A stretch of 64,000 nt of DNA, from assembly GCF_010560025.1 (NCBI RefSeq), contig NZ_SAIY01000014.1, positions 1-64,000 of the forward strand. The letters are read 5' to 3'. Source of the stretch: Verrucosispora sioxanthis. Lineage in GTDB: Bacteria; Actinomycetota; Actinomycetes; Mycobacteriales; Micromonosporaceae. The notes under the pieces are model-generated. The model had not been told where the DNA came from. It saw only the letters and a list, made by a program, of their open reading frames with translations, and searched no databases. Of this stretch, positions 56,041 through 64,000 are shown piece after piece. Both the position numbers and the translations under genes were made by a program. The first letter of the stretch is position 1. Every line of letters starts with the position of its first letter.

Positions 56041-56529
56041 TCAATCGGAAGCAAGAACCGCGTACAGGTCAGAGTCACGCCAACCGTCACGAACGTACGC
56101 GGTGCCGCGCATCCGCCCTTCGTACCGCATGCCGATCTTGCGAAGCACGGCGGCCGAAGCAAGGTTGCGTGGATCGCAGGTAGCAAAGATGCGGTGGCGT
56201 CGGTGGTGCTCGAAGCCCATCCGCACGAGCTTGCGTGCCGCGTCGGTGGCTATGCCCTGTCCCCAGCGTCGTGGGTGCACCACGTACGCGATCTCCCCGG
56301 TACTGCGGCCGTGCAGCCTCAACTCGGCGCTACCCACAACCTCGTCGTTGAGGAGAACCGCAAAAACGAGGCGGTCTGGCCCTGCCGCCACCGCGGCCTG
56401 TACGTGTGCCTGCGTCTGCTCGTAGGTATTGGGCCCCCACATCTGGTAGCGGCACGACTCCGGCAGGCGGGCCCAATCGTGGACGGCGGCGGTGTCGTCG
56501 AGCGCGAGGGGACGGAGCTTGAGCGCCAT
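56041..56529 (-). CDS. GNAT-family N-acetyltransferase
   Basis: This 162-residue protein resembles RimJ/RimL-type acetyltransferases: LRPLALDDTAAVHDWARLPE at the start, the acetyl-CoA loop in RRWGQGIATDAARKLVRMGF and RNLASAAVLRKIGMRYEGRM near the end. It is convergent with the MFS gene. Substrate is unknown. Confidence 0.88.
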   Translation of the reverse strand: MALKLRPLALDDTAAVHDWARLPESCRYQMWGPNTYEQTQAHVQAAVAAGPDRLVFAVLLNDEVVGSAELRLHGRSTGEIAYVVHPRRWGQGIATDAARKLVRMGFEHHRRHRIFATCDPRNLASAAVLRKIGMRYEGRMRGTAYVRDGWRDSDLYAVLASD

Positions 56530-56585
56530 GGCGTCAGACTAGCTTTGGGCCTTCATCTCGGCCCGCGCTGATACACATGTCTCTG

Positions 56586-56809
56586 GAGGACGGAACCACC
56601 GGCTACGCCGAGATCCGCGTCGGCGATGCCGTTCTGCCGCGTTCGACCAGCGACCGGACTGGCCGGCGATTCCGTCGCTACTACGGGTGTTCGTCGCCGT
56701 CGCCAACGCGACTATCGAACGCACGGTCGCCGCCGGAGCGCATCTGGTCACCAAAGCCCAACACGCCTTCGGTCAACGGACCGGTCGGGTACGCGACCAA
56801 CTCGGCTAA
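56586..56809 (+). pseudogene. VOC/glyoxalase-family gene, 5' part, cut by an IS
   Basis: The pieces GTTGYAEIRVGDAVL and, after a frame shift near 56635, FDQRPDWPAIPSLLRVFVA with IERTVAAGAHLVTKAQHAFG and RTGRVRDQLG match PhnB-like VOC proteins. The gene is interrupted at its RDQLG codons by the IS5-family element. Its N-terminal end is missing or shifted. Confidence 0.6.
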
Positions 56810-57757
56810 GAGGGCATCTGATCCGTGTAGTGGTTGATTCATGTTCGGCCGTGGCGTCGATCGCTGCGGTTCGTTGATCACACCGTGGGTGTGAAGCGGC
56901 GTGGGTATCGGTCTGATTTGTCGGATGAGCGGTGGGCGTTGATCGAGCCGGTGCTGACCGCGTGGCGGGCGGCGCGGGTGGGGTTGGGCATCAGCCGGCC
57001 GGTGCATGACCTGCGGGAGATCGTCAACGCGATCCTGTACGTAGCCCGGACGGGAATCGCGTGGGAGTACCTGCCGCATGACTTCCCGCCAGCGAAGACG
57101 GTGTACGACTACTACGCCAAGTGGGAGGCCGACGGGACCACGCAGCAGATCCACGACCTGTTACGGGAGCAGATCCGGACCGTGCGGGGTCGTGGTGGCA
57201 GCCCTTCAGCGGTGGTCCTGGATTCGCAGAGCGTGAAGACCTCCTGCAACGTCGGCGAGTCCAGTCAGGGCATCGACGCGGCGAAGAAGATCAAGGGGCG
57301 TAAGCGGCACATCGCCACCGACACCCTCGGACTGCTCCTGGCCGTGATCGTCACTGCCGCGTCGGTGCAGGACTCCACCGCTGGCCGGCGCCTCCTCGAC
57401 ACGGTTTCCGCCGACCATCCGACAGTGTCCAAGGCGTGGGTCGACGGCGGCTATAACACCGCCGTACGGGCGCACGGTGCCCGACTGGGCATCGACGTGG
57501 AGGTGGTGCCCCGCCCGGCAGGGAGGGGCTTTCACGTCCAGCCACGGCGGTGGGTCGTGGAACGAACCTTCGGCTGGCTGATGCAGCACCGACGGCTCGT
57601 CCGTGACTACGAGACCCTGCCTCAACGGACCCGGGCGATGATCCATTGGGCCATGGCTAACATAATGAGCCGCCATCTCACCGGAGAATCCACCCCAACC
57701 TGGCGAACCGGAACCACCTAATCGGACCAACCTCGCCAAGCGAGATCAGATGCCCTC
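56810..57757 (+). mobile_element. IS5-family insertion sequence (948 bp)
   Basis: The ends are perfect 14-bp inverted repeats (GAGGGCATCTGATC at 56810-56823 and its complement at 57744-57757). A 3-bp TAA target duplication flanks it (56807-56809 and 57758-57760). One intact transposase. It is inserted in the VOC-family gene. Confidence 0.9.
56891..57721 (+). CDS. IS5-family transposase
   Basis: This 276-residue DDE transposase is intact. Features are the N-terminal DUF4096-like YRSDLSDERWALIEPVL, the Asp in AVVLDSQSVKTSCNVG, KKIKGRKRHIATDTLG, Asp in AWVDGGYN and Glu in RRWVVERTFGWLMQHRRL. GTG 56891 is chosen over upstream GTG 56885 and ATG 56834 since MKRRGYRSDLSD is the usual beginning. Confidence 0.92.
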   Translation: MKRRGYRSDLSDERWALIEPVLTAWRAARVGLGISRPVHDLREIVNAILYVARTGIAWEYLPHDFPPAKTVYDYYAKWEADGTTQQIHDLLREQIRTVRGRGGSPSAVVLDSQSVKTSCNVGESSQGIDAAKKIKGRKRHIATDTLGLLLAVIVTAASVQDSTAGRRLLDTVSADHPTVSKAWVDGGYNTAVRAHGARLGIDVEVVPRPAGRGFHVQPRRWVVERTFGWLMQHRRLVRDYETLPQRTRAMIHWAMANIMSRHLTGESTPTWRTGTT

Positions 57758-57880
57758 TAAGTCTGGTGAATCAGCGCGGTGGTCGAAGACGTCTCACTTG
57801 AGGTGCGGATGTGACGGCCCACTGAACCGCAGTACGCCGAGGCGATGCGCGACACCCAGGAGACGGACGACTGCGAACTG
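57758..57880 (+). pseudogene. VOC-family gene, 3' remnant
   Basis: After the IS the pieces VVEDVSLEV and EPQYAEAMRDTQET continue the VOC protein. Two stop codons and a shift lie in the 120 bp, so it was decayed before or after insertion. Confidence 0.5.
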
Positions 57881-58189
57881 GGAAGGCGCACCGGCGCCAC
57901 CACCAGCAGCCCTCCGCAGACGGGCTGAGGTCGCAGCCGTCCAGACACTCGGTCACCGAAATGCCTTCGCAGTCATCCATCCCTACGCTCTCTCCGCCCC
58001 CGAAGGTACTCATCTCGGCTCCGCGCCGAGGAGACGGCTGGGCTCAGCATCCGCATCGCCCAACGTCACCGACTCGATTCGCCGCCAGGTCAGGCGACGG
58101 GTTGCCGGACGCGAATCGAACTCAGTGCCGCTGCGTACTTGCGGTCGTACCTATCTCTGCACTCGCAGCTGTATGCCGACGGAGGGCCG
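57881..58189. other. No gene seen
   Basis: About 310 bp between the VOC remnant and the IS256 end. Open frames on both strands are short and show no recognisable family or start signal. Confidence 0.5.
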
Positions 58190-59628
58190 CCGGTCACGTC
58201 CCGTGGCGTGGTGTAGATCGCCTGCGTGAGGCTCTGTGCGCTGTTCAGTTTTCCGGTGCGTTGTCGAGCTGACAACGGATCTGGTCAGGCAGCGATGAGT
58301 TCGCTGGTGGGGGCCTTCGCGGGGGTGCTGATCTGGGCCATGCTGCCTTCGGCGAGGTAACGGCGGTCGCCGGTCTGCCATTCGTCGTGGGCTCTGACGA
58401 GGACGGCGCCGGCGAGGCGGAGCAGGGCTTCGGGGTTGGGGAACACACCGACGACGTCGGTGCGGCGTTTGATCTCCTTGTTCAACCGCTCCAACGGGTT
58501 CGTCGACCAGATCTTCTTCCAATGACTGGGCGGGAACCCGGTGAAGGCGAGCAGGTCATGCGCGGCGTCGCGGAGCATCGTTTCGACCTTGGGCAGCTGG
58601 CGGCCGAGCATGCCGGCGATGACGTCGAGTTGCTCGCGGACATGGGCGGCGTCGGGTTGGGCGAAGATGGTGCGGATCGCGGCCGCGACCATCTCCGCGT
58701 TGCCCTTGGGGACCTGGGCCAGGACGTTGCGCAGGAAGTGCACGCGGCAGCGTTGCCAGGCCGCGCCGAGCAGCACCGCGGCGATGGCCTGTTTGAGGCC
58801 GGTGTGGGCGTCGGAGATGACCAGCTGCACCCCGCCGAGTCCGCGGGCCTTGAGTGAGCGCAGGAACGCCGTCCAGAAGGCGCCGTCCTCGCTGTCGCCG
58901 ACGGCGTAGCCGAGCACTTCCCGCCAGCCGTCGCCCCTAACCCCGGTGGCGACCACGATGGCCTGGGAGACGACTCGCCGGTTGACCCGGGCCTTGCAGT
59001 AGGTCGCGTCGAGGAAGACGTAGGGGAATGCGGCCGAGGCGAGGGACCGGTCGCGGAAGGCACCGACTTCCTCGTCCAGGTCGGCGCAGATCCGCGACAC
59101 CTCCGACTTGGAGATCCCGCTGTCCGCACCGAGGGCTTTGACCAGGTCGTCAACCTTGCGGGTGGACACCCCGTGCAGGTAGGCCTCCATCACCACCGCG
59201 AACAGCGCCTGGTCCACTCGCCGGCGCCGCTCGAGCAGGCTGGGAAAGAACGATCCGGTGCGCAGCTTCGGGATCCGCAGATCCAGATCACCGGCGGTCG
59301 TGGCCCGCGTCCGGGACCGGTGGCCGTTGCGCTGCGCCACCCGGGCCTCGCTGCGCTGATGCGGGGCGGCGCCGATCACCGCGGTCAACTCCGCCTCGAT
59401 CAACGCCTGATAAATCGTCTCCGCCGCCTGCCGGACACGATCATTCACATCCGCTGCCTTGACTGCGTCCAGCACCTCCAACAAGGCAGACTGGTCAAGG
59501 GTCATCGCGTACTCCGTCCTCTGCGTGTTCTTGGTCGTTCACACAGAGACTCACGCGATGACCCACCCCTATCTCGGCGGCACGCCGGAGCAGGTCAGCT
59601 TCTACACCACCCGGCGGGACGCAACCGG
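58190..59628 (-). mobile_element. IS256-family insertion sequence (about 1.44 kb)
   Basis: Inverted ends of about 28 bp start CCGGT and include GTGGTGTAGA (58190-58217, and inverted at 59601-59628); roughly 22 of 28 positions match. One intact transposase on the minus strand. I see no clear 8-9-bp duplication, so flanking DNA may have been rearranged. Confidence 0.8.
58285..59505 (-). CDS. IS256-family (mutator-type) transposase
   Basis: This 406-residue transposase looks intact. First Asp in YVFLDATYCKARVN, second in LVISDAHTGLKQA, Glu in NPLERLNKEIKRRTDVVGVF. RCRVHFLRNVLAQVPKGN is the family signature. The start is ATG 59505. Confidence 0.94.
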   Translation of the reverse strand: MTLDQSALLEVLDAVKAADVNDRVRQAAETIYQALIEAELTAVIGAAPHQRSEARVAQRNGHRSRTRATTAGDLDLRIPKLRTGSFFPSLLERRRRVDQALFAVVMEAYLHGVSTRKVDDLVKALGADSGISKSEVSRICADLDEEVGAFRDRSLASAAFPYVFLDATYCKARVNRRVVSQAIVVATGVRGDGWREVLGYAVGDSEDGAFWTAFLRSLKARGLGGVQLVISDAHTGLKQAIAAVLLGAAWQRCRVHFLRNVLAQVPKGNAEMVAAAIRTIFAQPDAAHVREQLDVIAGMLGRQLPKVETMLRDAAHDLLAFTGFPPSHWKKIWSTNPLERLNKEIKRRTDVVGVFPNPEALLRLAGAVLVRAHDEWQTGDRRYLAEGSMAQISTPAKAPTSELIAA

Positions 59629-59847
59629 CAGACGCCGGCGAACTGGTACGCCGGGCGCAGGCGGGCGAACGTGTGACGATCACGGCGCCGGCCGCCCGGC
59701 GGCCGTGCTCGGCCCGGGTCGGTGGGCTGGTCGTACACACCGGCAAGGTCGTTCCACGCGCGCCAGCTTCGAGGACTGACCCCCGAGTGGGCGGGCGATC
59801 GGGACCTGCTCGACGACACCATCACCGATCCGTGGTTTCAGCGGTGA
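59629..59847 (+). pseudogene. Phd/VapB-type antitoxin remnant
   Basis: Starting at the IS256 end, ELVRRAQAGERVTIT, then after a shift AGRPAAVLGP and finally DLLDDTITDPWF match the C-terminal half of a Phd/YefM-like antitoxin. The N-terminal DNA-binding part has been replaced by the IS256 end. The TGA overlaps the toxin GTG. Confidence 0.6.
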
Positions 59848-60195
59848 GTCGCGGGATCCTCGACACCAGCATTTTCATCGCCGCCGGTGTCATCCCGATC
59901 CCCGGTGAACTGGCGATCAGTGTCGCCAGCCTCGCTATTCCCCAGTTCGGTGTCCTGGTCGCGAAACCGCCGAGGCGAGGGCGCTGCGGTTGGCTCGGCT
60001 GGGTGTCATCCCATGCCGATTTGATCCGTTGCCCATGGCGACGCCATCGCCGCCAGGTACGCACGCTTGGCCGCCTGCGTCGTCGAGACCTGCCGCGGAC
60101 CGACGGTGAGGGTGATGGACCTTCTCATTGCCGTCACCGCACGTGCCCACGACGCCGCTGTGTACACCGGCAACGCCGACGACGACGTCATCGTA
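59844..60195 (+). pseudogene. VapC-type PIN-domain toxin (frame-broken)
   Basis: GTG 59844 begins SRGILDTSIFIAAG (first PIN Asp) and continues PGELAISVASLAIPQFGVLV. The central Glu region is lost to a frame change near 59960, and the end (YARLAACVVETCRGPTVRVM, DLLIAVTARAHDAAVYTGNA) lies in another frame. A functional endoribonuclease is unlikely. Confidence 0.65.
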
Positions 60196-60542
60196 ATCCA
60201 CACCAGCTACGTAACGTCTCCGCCCATCTGCGAGGATCTGTTTCAGGACGGCAAGGGCCAGGACGGCCTGGACCATTTCCAAGGTTCGTGGGCCGGCTGT
60301 CACCGGCTCATCACCCTGGTTATGCTCGCTCTGGCCGTCCTGACCATCCTCGCCGCCGCACAATCCTATTCCAGCTCGGAATCATTGTGATGACGGTCGC
60401 CGAGGTCTGCCGCCTCCTCAACGGCTTCGTCTTCGCCGTGACGTTCCCAGCCGCGCACACCCGGAACTGGCCGATCTGGCAACGAACAATCCGAGCGCGA
60501 GCCTCACAATCCTACGAACAGCGGCAGACGGGTGAGGGATGA
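60196..60542 (+). pseudogene. IS701-like transposase C-terminal remnant
   Basis: EDLFQDGKGQDGLDHFQ and CHRLITLVMLALAVLTILAA are in one frame. TVAEVCRLLNGFVFAV and NWPIWQRTIRARASQ are in another. They match the C-terminus of IS701/IS4-type DDE transposases. The remnant is fused directly to the vapC end. Confidence 0.6.
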
Positions 60543-60557
60543 GGTGAGGTGCAAGGA

Positions 60558-61130
60558 CTAATTCGGATCGGTGCGGAATGAAGTCGTACGGGCAAGTTCG
60601 GCCAGGTCGGTGAAGAACTCGTCCGCCGGCATGGCTTTGCCTTCCTTGCCGATCGACGATGGTTCCAACGGGACGATGAGGTCCTCGTTGTCGGAGTGCA
60701 GCCACAGTGCCATCTGGTATACGGCAGGGATGCGTAGGAGTCGCAGCTCGAAGCCGGAGGCTGTCAGCTTGGGAAGTTTCCGGATGATCTTCATGGCTTT
60801 GTCGGTGGCGGCCACGAATGGACCTTCCGTGAACTGTGCCACCTCCTCTGTGCCGTCTGGGCCCGTCGTGGTCTCAGCGCTGGCGACCGGTTGCCCACCG
60901 TCCTCGATAAGATAACGCCAGCCCGCCGGCTCAGCTCGGTCGACACCACCTCCCGCGAGGACGCTGTCGAGGCCCATGGTGAAAACCTGATGGGGGGTGG
61001 ATACGTCAAGCTGTTCTTTTCGGGCGCTACGAAGCGCTCGGGAGGCGAACTTGCCCTCGTCGGCGAATTTGTGAAGCTTCGACCTGACGTCGGCCACGCT
61101 GTTCGGCGGGTCCGGAAGGTGTAGCGGCAT
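60558..61130 (-). CDS. Hypothetical partner protein of the papain-like protease (190 aa)
   Basis: A hydrophilic 190-residue protein starting at the second ATG (61130), since AGGAG lies 7 nt upstream. It begins 11 bp after the protease stop on the same strand, so it is co-transcribed. It has no signal peptide, membrane helix or known motif that I recognise; RYLIEDGGQPVASAETTTGP and FELRLLRIPAVYQMALWLHS suggest a compact alpha/beta fold. It could be an immunity or chaperone partner, which is inference only. Confidence 0.75.
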   Translation of the reverse strand: MPLHLPDPPNSVADVRSKLHKFADEGKFASRALRSARKEQLDVSTPHQVFTMGLDSVLAGGGVDRAEPAGWRYLIEDGGQPVASAETTTGPDGTEEVAQFTEGPFVAATDKAMKIIRKLPKLTASGFELRLLRIPAVYQMALWLHSDNEDLIVPLEPSSIGKEGKAMPADEFFTDLAELARTTSFRTDPN

Positions 61131-61141
61131 CCCCATGCTCC

Positions 61142-62152
61142 TTAGGCCTGACGTACGGTCCGGTAGCTGCGGGCCCAAACCCCGCCACTGGCCGTGTAGT
61201 TGTCTCTGAAATTGTCGAACGTGACATCCACGAACCCGTCCCAGGGGTCGTGGATCCTGAGCCACTCGACGCCGCCGGACTCCCAGCGCCCCCAGATCAC
61301 GACGATGTGGCCGCCGCCATTCCGCCAGTGTGTGTCGACCCCGACCGGCTGCGACTGTGCGAGCTCGGCGGCGACCTGCTGCACCGTCAGGGCCGCGAAG
61401 ACCTCTTCGCGTAGGTGGCCCATCCTCGTCAGTGCATTGGTCGGCCAGGCCCCCCGGTTGCAGGCCGCGCCGCTGGCCTGGGCAACGTTGCAGCACCCAT
61501 TCTGGCCGAACTGCGCGTTTGCCTGGGCGCACTGGGTGTGTGGGGTGTTCGGGTCGTAGAACCTTGCGATGTTCACCGAGCTGGCGGCCCAGCACCACAT
61601 GTTCTGCGACTGAAGTTGAGCGTTGGCGAAGTTCAGGCTTTGATCAGCCATGCTGATCTTGAATGTGGTTTCAGCGCCACCGTTGGCGTCGAACCGGCAG
61701 TTGACCGTCCCACCGCCCTGCGCTGTGTGAGTGGTGACGCCGCCGCCCAGCATGCGCAGGAACACGTTTGGGAAGCCCAGCGATTCGATAGAGTACGACC
61801 CGTTGTTCTGGGCCCGGAACCTGAACGTTTCATGGCCGCCGCCGTTGGCGTTGATCTGGCAGTTGACGATCCCGCCGGTGGGTTTTTGGGCGTTGACATC
61901 ACTCGCCACCATGCGTAGGAACTTCCCGGGGAATGCGATTGATTCGATGGAATAGTTGTCGTTGCCGTGATGGTGAAGTTTGAACTTTTCCTTCTCGGCG
62001 GCGTCGAAGTTGCAGTTGACTGTCCCGCCTCCCGCCATGGTAGTAGGCACCCCAGTGCCGTCCATACGGAGGAAGACCCGCGGATCGGAGGTCGACTCGA
62101 ACCTGATCGGCGTGTTTCCGATGTTTCGCAGGTCCGCCAGTGACAAGGGCAT
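61142..62152 (-). CDS. Fascin-like repeat / papain-like cysteine protease fusion
   Basis: This 336-residue protein has two similar N-terminal repeats at about 12-80 and 85-165. Both contain a VFLRM/KFLRM segment, a GGGTVNC or GGIVNC turn and YSIES, the look of a beta-trefoil/fascin-like fold. The C-terminal 165 residues form a papain-like (AvrRpt2/C39-like) protease: Cys in SQNMWCWAASSVNIARFY, His in GGGHIVVIWGRW and Asp in RIHDPWDG. Four further Cys occur in the protease domain. No signal peptide is visible. ATG 62152 is adopted; the second gene follows closely. Confidence 0.82.
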   Translation of the reverse strand: MPLSLADLRNIGNTPIRFESTSDPRVFLRMDGTGVPTTMAGGGTVNCNFDAAEKEKFKLHHHGNDNYSIESIAFPGKFLRMVASDVNAQKPTGGIVNCQINANGGGHETFRFRAQNNGSYSIESLGFPNVFLRMLGGGVTTHTAQGGGTVNCRFDANGGAETTFKISMADQSLNFANAQLQSQNMWCWAASSVNIARFYDPNTPHTQCAQANAQFGQNGCCNVAQASGAACNRGAWPTNALTRMGHLREEVFAALTVQQVAAELAQSQPVGVDTHWRNGGGHIVVIWGRWESGGVEWLRIHDPWDGFVDVTFDNFRDNYTASGGVWARSYRTVRQA

Positions 62153-62270
62153 GTTGTCCCTTCCCGTCTTGGAGATTCGGGATCGCTCAGGTCAACGAGT
62201 GCGCCACAAAGATAAGAGGTCATGATGTGGTGGGGTCGTCCAATGGAAGTGAGTGGCGCTTCGTGGACCG

Positions 62271-62510
62271 TTACCCATTGTGGGTGAGCCCACCACGGCC
62301 CGCAAGGGCGAATCGGTACCCCGATTCCGGACAACATAGGCATAAAGGTTTAACCGGCAGTCCGGATTCCGATATTGGTCTCGACTCTTCGCCCAAGGCC
62401 CGCTTCAGGTGGAACTTCCATGCCTCAGGAATTACGAAGACCTCGTCCTCGAACGGATCCGCTGGAGTCGTGACGACGTCCCCGTCACGATTCGACTCCC
62501 ACCGTCCCAA
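62271..62510 (-). CDS. Hypothetical protein, possibly an N-terminal fragment
   Basis: A 79-residue frame from TTG 62510 reads GRWESNRDGDVVTTPADPFE and DEVFVIPEAWKFHLKRALGE, which look like a real protein start, then loses character. It resembles the beginning of DUF4132-like proteins, but I am not sure. It stands 118 bp upstream of the protease gene on the same strand. Confidence 0.35.
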   Translation of the reverse strand: MGRWESNRDGDVVTTPADPFEDEVFVIPEAWKFHLKRALGEESRPISESGLPVKPLCLCCPESGYRFALAGRGGLTHNG

Positions 62511-62764
62511 AGGACCAGGAATGGCTCGAGAAGGTCGCGGCGGAACACGTGTACTGGTTGAGTAGGCGCCGCAACAAATTCAGGGTGAACGGGCGATTGC
62601 GGCGACGCGGCTGCACCACCTATCATGATCTCCCGCGACCCCTCTTCATCCTCGAACCGGGAGCTGCAGGTCATCGAAGGGCGGATGGCGCACTGACATC
62701 CTGCAAGGGCGACGGTCCAATGGCGCCTGCACTCGGCCGAATCGCTCGAGCACATGAAGGTGCT

Positions 62765-63130
62765 GCGACACGGCCTGACTGGCCCGGCACGTGCAGCCTG
62801 AAACTGTTTATCCAAGACGTCACCGGCATCCTGGACCAGCTGGACCTCGGCGCGGTGGACCTGGTCGGTCATTTCCCTCGGCGGTCTGGTGGCCTGCGGG
62901 TGGCCGCCGAAGGCCAGGGACACGTCCGAGAACTTTTGCTGGAGGACATCGGTTACCCGCACCCTCGGCCACCGGGACTTCCCGACCGTCCCGCAGGAGA
63001 CCTTTCCTTCGACTGGCAGTTGGTGGGGCAGGTCCGGCCCGCGATCGACGATCCGGATCCAGAATGGTCCGCCATCGTCGCCCGGATCACGGCGCCCACC
63101 CTGCTCATCAGCGGCGGAGTGATCCGGCAG
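62765..63130 (+). pseudogene. Alpha/beta-hydrolase remnant
   Basis: DWPGT, LFIQDVTGILDQLDLGAVDL and VGH (nucleophile elbow region), then VRELLLEDIGYPHP, DLSFDWQLVGQVRPAIDDPD and ITAPTLLISGG match alpha/beta hydrolases. Near 62870-62920 a one-base gain and a one-base loss hide the SLGGLVACG elbow. The N-terminus and the C-terminal His region are absent. Confidence 0.6.
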
Positions 63131-63228
63131 TTGACCGCCAGCCGGAACAGCGGACAGCCGCAGCCACTACGCTGGGAACGACAGGTCAACCGTACGTCCA
63201 GCTCAGGACGGGCATGGACGGGCCACTC

Positions 63229-63684
63229 TCAAGAGGGCGCGGGGAATTCTCCGGCGTCGCCGGTGCGCGGCGTGATGCGGATGGTGGTGCCTGCGGGGCC
63301 GCTGTCGAGCAGAAGAAACTTGGTCATCTGCTCCACCACCCACAGCCCCATTCCGCCATTGCTGGACAAGGATGGCCGCTCTCGGCGCGGAACATAGTCA
63401 GCGATGTTGAACCCAGGCCCGCAGTCGCCGATCTCGCAGGCCATCCGGTCGTTCACCAGCAGCAGGCGTACCGTACCCCGGCCGCCCCCGTGCCGGATCG
63501 CGTTGATCATCAATTCGTTGACCGCGGTGATCCAGTCCTCGACCTGGTCGTCGTCGAGGCCGCACCGGCGACTGGCTGCCTCGACCTCGCCGCGCACACG
63601 GGCGAGGTCCTTGAGGGTGAACGATGTCGAGAGCAAGGGCTTCGCGGCGGCGCGAGGTCGCGGGTCGAACGTCGGGTCCGCCAC
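63229..63684 (-). CDS. Anti-sigma-factor-type GHKL ATPase
   Basis: This 151-residue HATPase_c_2 protein resembles RsbW-like serine kinases. N box NELMINAIRHGGG, G1 box GDCGPGF and G2 GGMGLWVV are intact. GTG 63684 has GAGGGG 7 nt upstream. It is divergent from the GAF/SpoIIE-type gene at the window end, and the two may form a partner-switching pair. Confidence 0.88.
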   Translation of the reverse strand: MADPTFDPRPRAAAKPLLSTSFTLKDLARVRGEVEAASRRCGLDDDQVEDWITAVNELMINAIRHGGGRGTVRLLLVNDRMACEIGDCGPGFNIADYVPRRERPSLSSNGGMGLWVVEQMTKFLLLDSGPAGTTIRITPRTGDAGEFPAPS

Positions 63685-63869
63685 TGTTCCCCCTCGCTGC
63701 GAACGTGTAGGCCGATGACCTTACCGACGGCACCGCGGAAGGCGACTGCGACCAAACGGTCCCGACCACCGACCGAAGCACCCACGTACCACGGCAGCTA
63801 CCCGACATGGCTGAACCGACACCTGATGCTGCAACTCCTTGCGCACCAGCCGGCGTCTAGGCTGCGTGT

Positions 63870-64000
63870 GTGGCCGACGCCGAGTTGATGACGAATGAGG
63901 AACGGCTACGCCGTATCGAGGCGATCACCGATGCCGCCCTATCGGGGTTGAGCGTCGCCGAACTCCTCGATGAGCTACTCGAACGGGTCCGGGACCTGCT
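63870..64000 (+). CDS. GAF/SpoIIE-type phosphatase, 5' end (cut by window)
   Basis: From GTG 63870 the frame reads ADAELMTNEERLRRIEAITD then SVAELLDELLERVRDLL, the usual lead into a GAF domain of PP2C/SpoIIE-like sensor phosphatases. Only 43 residues are in the window. ATG 63888 is an alternative start. The identification rests on this lead and the divergent anti-sigma-type neighbour. Confidence 0.6.
   Translation, partial: MADAELMTNEERLRRIEAITDAALSGLSVAELLDELLERVRDL

Noticed and set aside
28195..64000. A second copy of the tRNA-Pro 3' end marking the far edge of an island
   Set aside because: I looked for the GGTTCGAATCCGG core by eye and found no second copy; the far edge may lie outside the window.

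Overview
The window is high-GC actinobacterial DNA, most likely from Micromonospora or a close relative in the Micromonosporaceae. The evidence is the GC-rich third codon positions, frequent GTG starts and a conserved housekeeping order. That order matches the Mycobacterium tuberculosis Rv1691-Rv1713 block: TPR protein, HAD phosphatase, tlyA, nadK, recN, steA, mctB/steB, pyrG, NUDIX, xerD, parA, scpA, scpB, rluB-type synthase, cmk, der. The genus is an inference.

Positions 1-28,250 are this core block. In order it holds an RG-repeat/TPR protein, a HAD-IIA phosphatase, an SCP2-like protein, a phasin-like protein, tlyA, nadK, recN, steA and steB/mctB. A MraY/WecA-like gene, murJ, a GT4 glycosyltransferase and a large membrane phosphatase-like gene follow. 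Then come pyrG, a NUDIX hydrolase, a TM2 protein, ald, xerD, parA-scpA-scpB-rluB-cmk-der and tRNA-Pro(GGG). The four genes from 10.8 to 16.6 kb have many frame breaks although every fragment still encodes conserved protein. Single-base compensating breaks also occur in otherwise healthy genes, so sequence error is at least as likely as gene decay.

Positions 28,250-33,670 are a worn accessory zone beside the tRNA: a frame-broken tyrosine integrase joined to a piece of a second integrase, a phosphotransferase gene with an in-frame amber codon, an intact M20 amidohydrolase, a DinB-family gene fragment and an IS110 transposase fragment.

Positions 33,670-55,942 are an alginate utilisation locus, interrupted once by an IS1380-type element. 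It encodes secreted PL7 lyases (three, two of them with an added binding domain) and a secreted PL6 lyase with a discoidin domain. It also encodes IclR and LacI regulators and an eleven-gene forward transcription unit: binding protein, two permeases, SDR reductase, two heparinase-fold lyases, a DUF624 protein, a 45-residue protein, KDPG aldolase, KDG kinase and an MFS transporter. Extracellular lyases would cut alginate to oligomers, the importer would take them in, and the heparinase-fold enzymes would release unsaturated uronate. The SDR enzyme would reduce it to 2-keto-3-deoxygluconate, which the kinase and aldolase would convert to pyruvate and glyceraldehyde 3-phosphate. No ABC ATPase is present, so a shared one elsewhere is implied. 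Two PL7 genes about 5 kb apart share an almost identical promoter-operator segment.

Positions 56,000-64,000 are a second accessory zone: a GNAT acetyltransferase, an IS5-family element inserted in a VOC-family gene, an intact IS256 element beside a ruined VapBC-type toxin-antitoxin pair, an IS701-like remnant, a two-gene unit encoding a papain-like protease with fascin-like repeats and a small partner, an alpha/beta-hydrolase remnant, an anti-sigma-type ATPase and the start of a GAF/SpoIIE-type phosphatase.
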